Source of the DNA: Phoronis ovalis | Lineage: Eukaryota > Phoronida > Phoronidae | Reading direction: 5' to 3' | Length of the DNA: 11,353 bases | Assembly: GCA_028565635.1 (NCBI GenBank) | Contig: JAOXYB010053990.1 | Location: 1-11,353, forward strand | Notes under the pieces: generated by a model | What the model saw: the letters and a program-made list of their open reading frames with translations, nothing else | What the model was told of the DNA's origin: nothing | Databases searched by the model: none | Shown here: positions 8,427 through 11,353 of the stretch, one piece after another | Layout of the letters: each line of letters opens with the position of its first letter | Position numbering within the stretch: the stretch's first letter is position 1 | Program-made: the position numbers and the translations under genes

Positions 8427-8794
8427 CAATAGACTGTACTTGAGGGCACTGCAGTCAGACCCTTTTAATACAGGCATCCTTTAGCTATACATAAAACTTT
8501 TTTTTTTTAATCTGACTTTAGAAAAGCTTTAATCAGAAAATTTAACAAAATAAAAAAATATTAATAAATAGTTGTTTAATATGTATTGATATGCTCACAA
8601 AAATGAGGGTATTTCTTAGATCAAAGAACACAAATTTTTTCATTGGTTTTGGCTCGGCATTCAAAGGAAGCATTTTGTGAATGAATCGGGTGAGCGCACA
8701 CAGAACTATGTCATTGTTCATTCACGAAATGCTACATGCTGTGAACGTTTGGGTTTGTGGTGGCTCCACCAAGTGCATGCAAACAGTCTATTGT
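8427..8794. mobile_element. Candidate inverted-repeat element with nested hairpin
   Basis: The outer arms are a perfect 12-bp inverted repeat, ACAATAGACTGT (8427-8438) and its complement (8783-8794). Inside is a second inverted repeat: GAAGCATTTTGTGAATGAAT (8667-8686) against the complement of 8716-8735, 17 of 20 matching, with a 29-nt loop. There is no clear target-site duplication and no coding capacity. It may be a MITE relic; the outer arms alone could be chance. Confidence 0.4.
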
Positions 8795-8948
8795 TAGGCA
8801 CTACTAAGAAGCGATATAATTGCAGTACATAGGTACAACAAATCAATAGATAGTTAGAATTTTTAGGTCCTGAAAATCATTTCTAGCATCTAACAATTAC
8901 TGTATATAAATCAACTTTTGAAATTTTTTAAGACTGCGCTGGCCTTAC

Positions 8949-9089
8949 CTTTAATTGATCCTGTAGTATGATCTACACCAGGCCCTGTTGAAGCACTAGG
9001 AGTAAGACCACGACTTCTTAACCAATCAAAGTCATCACCATTGCGAAAGTTTGTCCACAAGCAAAGGCCCTTCTCAAAGTCACAATATC
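8949..9089 (-). CDS. Exon D: N-terminal third of MAM2
   Basis: 141 nt, phase 1 in and out. The acceptor is ATTTACAG|GATATT and the donor ATTAAAG|GTAAGG. It encodes [19 protein letters not shown], then FDWLRSRG and [13 protein letters not shown]. Cys1 and Cys2 and the aromatic W after Cys2 match the family pattern. A longer minus-strand open stretch at 9018-9263 overlaps it in another frame and runs into the intron; it has no MAM features. Confidence 0.94.
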
Positions 9090-9310
9090 CTGTAAATAAA
9101 TTTTAAAAAGTCTTAGCATTCTACAGTCACATTCAGGGATAGTTTTTAATATACTACAATCATATAAATTAACACCTGCACACAGTATGAATAGAACTTC
9201 CGTGTCTCTCAGATTTAATATAAAGCAATACATCATAGAGCTGTTAGCTTGTACGCAATCCAAACTTTTTAGCTAAATGTTGGAGATAATTATTGCTGTT
9301 GAAAACAAAC

Positions 9311-9512
9311 CTGGATGATTACAGGGGGCTTGCGAGATTGACACATCATCAACTGCAATATCACCACGGTAACCACTTCCAATGATTCCTTCAAACACCA
9401 GCTGGTAGTTTCCAGTAGGGTATATGCTTGTTTGTCCAAGGCGCCATTTGTTACCTTGGTCAAATGATCGTGACCATAATGGTGAAGTAAGCAGGTTCTT
9501 TGCAGTTTGTCC
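9311..9512 (-). CDS. Exon C: C-terminal part of MAM1
   Basis: 202 nt, phase 0 in and phase 1 out. The acceptor is GTTACAG|GGACAA and the donor ATCCAG|GTTTGT. It reads GQTAKNLLTSPLWSRSF, then GNKWRLGQ, then NYQLVFEGIIGSGYRGDIA and VDDVSISQAPC (Cys4), and ends NHPG. It covers both the segment that sits at the 3' end of exons E, H and K and the segment that forms separate exons F and I. The domain is complete. The linker to MAM2 is only a few residues (NHPGY), so the domains are packed closely. Confidence 0.93.
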
Positions 9513-9835
9513 CTGTAACAGGGAAAGATAACACCATTTTGATGTTATACAAGGACAAGGAATAACACATATAATTTATATGAAGTAATTTGCATATATG
9601 TAATTTGTCAAACAATGGTGTAAGCTGGTAAAATATAAACAAACAGACAACATATTAAAATACACACAACATGCTAACTAAAAGTTCACAATGTGCATAA
9701 AAAAATAGTACAGCAGGAAAATGATCTTGTTGGGGGGATTTTCTTTCAGGCTATTAAAAATACTGTGGTAATTAATGAATGTTCCTTCTCATGTTAAGAT
9801 CCTTATTACATAAAAAATTAATAAAATGTATTTAC
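9513..9835 (-). other. Intron B-C (323 nt)
   Basis: Phase-0 intron at the displaced position within MAM1, after the LNVYM strand. AT-rich, with no element recognised. Confidence 0.8.
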
Positions 9836-9999
9836 CTGTGGTGCCATATAGACATTAAGAGTTCCAATATGGGTACCAAACATGTGATACCAGAAGTTAA
9901 CACACATACCATCAACTTTCTGAACATTAAAAACAGGTGAAATTAAACTAGTTGTATCATTCTGTTTCTTGCTAGATGCTTCCATAAACATGTAATATC
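9836..9999 (-). CDS. Exon B: central part of MAM1
   Basis: 164 nt, phase 1 in and phase 0 out. The acceptor is TTTCCAG|GATATT and the donor CCACAG|GTAAAT. It encodes YYMFMEASSKKQNDTTS, a hydrophobic strand, then Cys3 in CVNFWYHMFGTHIGTLNVYM and ends APQ. It has one N-glycosylation sequon (NDT). It is about 100-120 nt shorter than the equivalent exons E, H and K, because its 3' intron falls just after the LNVYM strand rather than before the LxxEG motif. The missing part is carried by exon C. Confidence 0.92.
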
Positions 10000-10328
10000 C
10001 TGGAAATCAAAACAAATGTATTTTTTAGTAATGTACACTAATACAAACTTTGTTATAAAAATAAAATAAAATATTATGTATAAACTATGGAAAATTTCCT
10101 CTACCACTGAAAATCTATATTAATACAAGTAAAATGTGTATTATATTAGAGAGGATTAGCTACAAGTTACTGGGCAGAACTAGTACAAAAAACTTATAGC
10201 TATTCCTCTCTATTATCTTTTCATAACAGTCTATAATCCTAAGCTTCTTAATCACTAAACCTCAATATTTTTGGTAGGTTTTTGTATCTGCCATAATTAC
10301 ACAATACTGTTATCGAGTATCTCAATAC
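10000..10328 (-). other. Intron A-B (329 nt)
   Basis: Phase-1 intron within MAM1. Its only notable content is the imperfect hairpin at 10147-10212. Confidence 0.8.
10147..10212. repeat. Imperfect intronic hairpin with 22-nt arms
   Basis: The left arm TAGAGAGGATTAGCTACAAG(TT) at 10147-10168 pairs with 10191-10212, matching 20 of 22 positions, across a 22-nt loop. The size resembles a small-RNA precursor stem, but a short palindromic transposon remnant is equally possible. No family match is claimed. Confidence 0.6.
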
Positions 10329-10472
10329 CTGAGGCAGATCCTGTAGTATGGTCAGTAGATGGGCCAGTTTGGAATGAGCCTGTACTTCCGCTGTATCTTG
10401 TCCAATCGAATTTATCCGCTGTATCTTGAACATAGTTACAAATGGCTGGATCTTCAAAGTTACATGTGGTAA
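10329..10472 (-). CDS. Exon A: N-terminal third of MAM1
   Basis: 144 nt, phase 1 in and phase 1 out. The acceptor is CTTGCAG|TT and the donor CTCAG|GTATTG. It encodes [17 protein letters not shown], then DKFDW and [13 protein letters not shown], the usual opening of a MAM domain with Cys1 and Cys2. The residue after Cys2 pairs as N-Y instead of the usual x-W. The longer minus-strand open frame through this region (10248-10478) is in a different frame and is not the product. This is the most 5' exon I can identify. Its phase-1 acceptor needs an upstream exon, probably beyond the window. It joins exon B with a split Gly codon. Confidence 0.93.
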
Positions 10473-11075
10473 CTGCAAGTAAAATACACAGAATAAAATT
10501 AATAGAATTTTATCATTGGTAACTAATGCTAGTAAATTAAGATTGAGACACTGTTATTTGTGGCATACTAATTTTTATAATGAAAATGAAGAGACAGATA
10601 ACTCACGTAAAAAAATACATTTATGGAATTAAGACAATAATCAATATTATTCTAACTGTTAATGCATTTTCCTGCCAAACTGGCTTCTTATCAAGTCATA
10701 TGTTCATTTCAAACTATATGTATTGACTTCATGCATGGTTTGTAAAGTTTAGAATTTTATAACACATTTAAACATTTATATTTTTATGCCCATCTCTGTC
10801 ATATTAAAGTCCATTTCACCATTTAATGTCGCATATCACCGAGAAAAAACATATCTAGTTTATATTTTTAATACTAAAGTGAAAATGACAGACTAACCAT
10901 TTAAAATTGATGGAAATTTGAATTTTTTAATGATAGGATTTTTGGTGAAAAATGTTTTTTTAATACCTCGTGTTGAATGTCTGCCCTAAAACAAAAGATT
11001 GTGAGCCACCTGGACATAGATCAAGCAAAGTAACAGCCGTTTATGTCAAGGGGCTCTTTGAAAATGTTTATAATA
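10473..11075. other. AT-rich stretch upstream of exon A (intron or flank)
   Basis: Because exon A starts in phase 1, this is most likely the intron leading into it. No MAM end motif (GDIA.DDV) is found on the minus strand here. A 19-nt AG...GT-bounded segment at 10967-10985 could be a microexon but is unsupported. No promoter is recognisable. Confidence 0.6.
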
Positions 11076-11305
11076 TGGCCTCAGATCAACCACCTCCTTT
11101 ATATGGATGATATCAAATTGTACACCAAGAACATAACAGACATAGATTCCTTGATCCACCTAACAAGGATATACAGCAATGATACTGGAATGACATTCAG
11201 CCTTGACAAATGTGCATGCTTAATTGTTAAAATGGGATAAATGGTTAAGACTCAAGGAATTGCCCATGCATACATTACTAGAGATCTGGGAAGAGTTCCT
11301 ATGCT
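11076..11305 (+). pseudogene. Non-LTR retrotransposon reverse transcriptase fragment (decayed)
   Basis: The plus-strand frame reads PQINHLLYMDDIKLYTKN, then DIDSLIHLTRIYSNDTGM and FSLDKCACLIVKMG. The YMDD box (11100-11111) is the RT active-site motif. The surrounding HLLYMDDIKLY, IDSLIH and GM.F.LDKC words match the R2-like / type-1 non-LTR RT found in many animal genomes (recognition from memory). A TAA at 11238-11240 interrupts it; the same frame continues as MVKTQGIAHAYITRDLG before similarity fades. Upstream, the frame soon meets a stop (11031-11033) and earlier RT motifs are absent. It is a short dead fragment, antisense to the MAM gene. Confidence 0.8.
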
Positions 11306-11353
11306 CAACCCTTTTTAAATATATTTCAATAAAACTATACTATAAACCAACCT

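Larger units (their letters stand above)
7914..8948 (-). other. Intron D-E (1035 nt)
   Basis: Phase-1 intron within MAM2. It holds a degenerate GTGAATGG-rich stretch (8160-8395) and an inverted-repeat element candidate (8427-8794). The remainder is AT-rich. Confidence 0.8.
1..10472 (-). other. Tandem MAM-domain protein gene, interior part (15 exons, six MAM domains)
   Basis: This entry spans the whole visible gene; exons are listed separately. Splicing exons A to O gives an open frame of 917 codons. MAM modules are extracellular, about 160 residues long, with four disulphide-forming cysteines, and mediate adhesion or oligomerisation in secreted or membrane proteins (known for the family). 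Each copy shows C-(D/N/S)-F-(E/D), then (D/K)FDW or MDW, TGP..DHT, FWYHM-x-G, (L/I)xxEG and D(D)V/I near the last Cys. Sites of the N-x-S/T type recur (exons B, E, G, J, M, O), consistent with an ectodomain. No LDL-receptor class A, protease, FN3 or Ig module lies between the visible MAMs. This differs from MALRD1-type proteins, where MAM and LDLa alternate, but such modules could lie outside the window. Neither end is present, so localisation (secreted, GPI or transmembrane) is unknown and no symbol is assigned. Confidence 0.93.

Noticed and set aside
9018-9263. Minus-strand open frame of 81 codons
   Set aside because: It overlaps exon D in another frame and runs into an intron; no recognised domain.
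943-10472. LDL-receptor class A modules between MAM domains (MALRD1-like layout)
   Set aside because: No six-cysteine segment with a DCxDxSDE-like signature occurs at any junction; linkers are too short.
10248-10478. Minus-strand open frame of 76 codons
   Set aside because: Out-of-frame shadow of exon A. The MAM frame in the same DNA contains CNFED, FDW and TGPSTDHT.
1-11353. CRISPR array, bacterial operon, tRNA or rRNA genes
   Set aside because: No regularly spaced identical repeats, no bacterial-style gene layout, and no cloverleaf or rRNA core sequences were recognised; the window is intron-bearing animal DNA.

Overview
This is AT-rich eukaryotic (metazoan) genomic DNA. It carries the interior of one large intron-rich gene on the minus strand. 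The gene encodes a run of at least six consecutive MAM domains (the extracellular adhesion/oligomerisation module of meprin, A5/neuropilin and RPTP-mu). No start codon, signal peptide, transmembrane segment or stop codon of this gene lies in the window. The mature protein therefore extends past both ends.

I reconstructed 15 coding exons, A to O in transcript order. Transcript order runs from high to low coordinates, 10472 down to 1. All have GT donors and AG acceptors, and all join in frame: 2753 nt, giving 917 complete codons without a stop. MAM1 = exons A, B, C (10472-9311). MAM2 = D, E, F (9089-7067). MAM3 = G, H, I (6733-3639). MAM4 = J, K and the first part of L (3309 to about 1705). MAM5 = the rest of L plus M (about 1700-943). 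MAM6 = N plus the start of O (576-1), cut by the window edge. Every junction between MAM domains that carries an intron is phase 1, so the domains are symmetric 1-1 modules, as expected for domains multiplied by exon shuffling or tandem duplication. Each complete domain has four cysteines, a TGP..DHT segment, an F/L-x-FWYHM-x-G core and a GDIA(I/V)DDV-like end. Inside domains the intron positions differ between copies: MAM1 has one displaced intron, and MAM4/5 have lost several.

The introns (221-1489 nt) hold mobile-element debris. There are two adjacent MITE-like elements in the H-I intron (4205-4485, flanked by an 8-bp duplication, and about 4510-4689). A pair of diverged copies of one interspersed repeat lies in two different introns (about 2282-2600 and 5281-5585). 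An inverted-repeat element candidate sits at 8427-8794, and a 66-nt imperfect hairpin at 10147-10212. Beyond exon A, on the plus strand, is a decayed fragment of a non-LTR retrotransposon reverse transcriptase (about 11076-11305).

The organism is most likely an invertebrate animal, judging from the tandem MAM gene, the AT-rich mid-sized introns, the R2-like RT fragment and the MITE types. I cannot name the phylum from sequence alone. No bacterial genes, CRISPR, tRNA or rRNA are seen. The window does not show a wholly new system. Its interest lies in the gene architecture and in the structured intronic elements.
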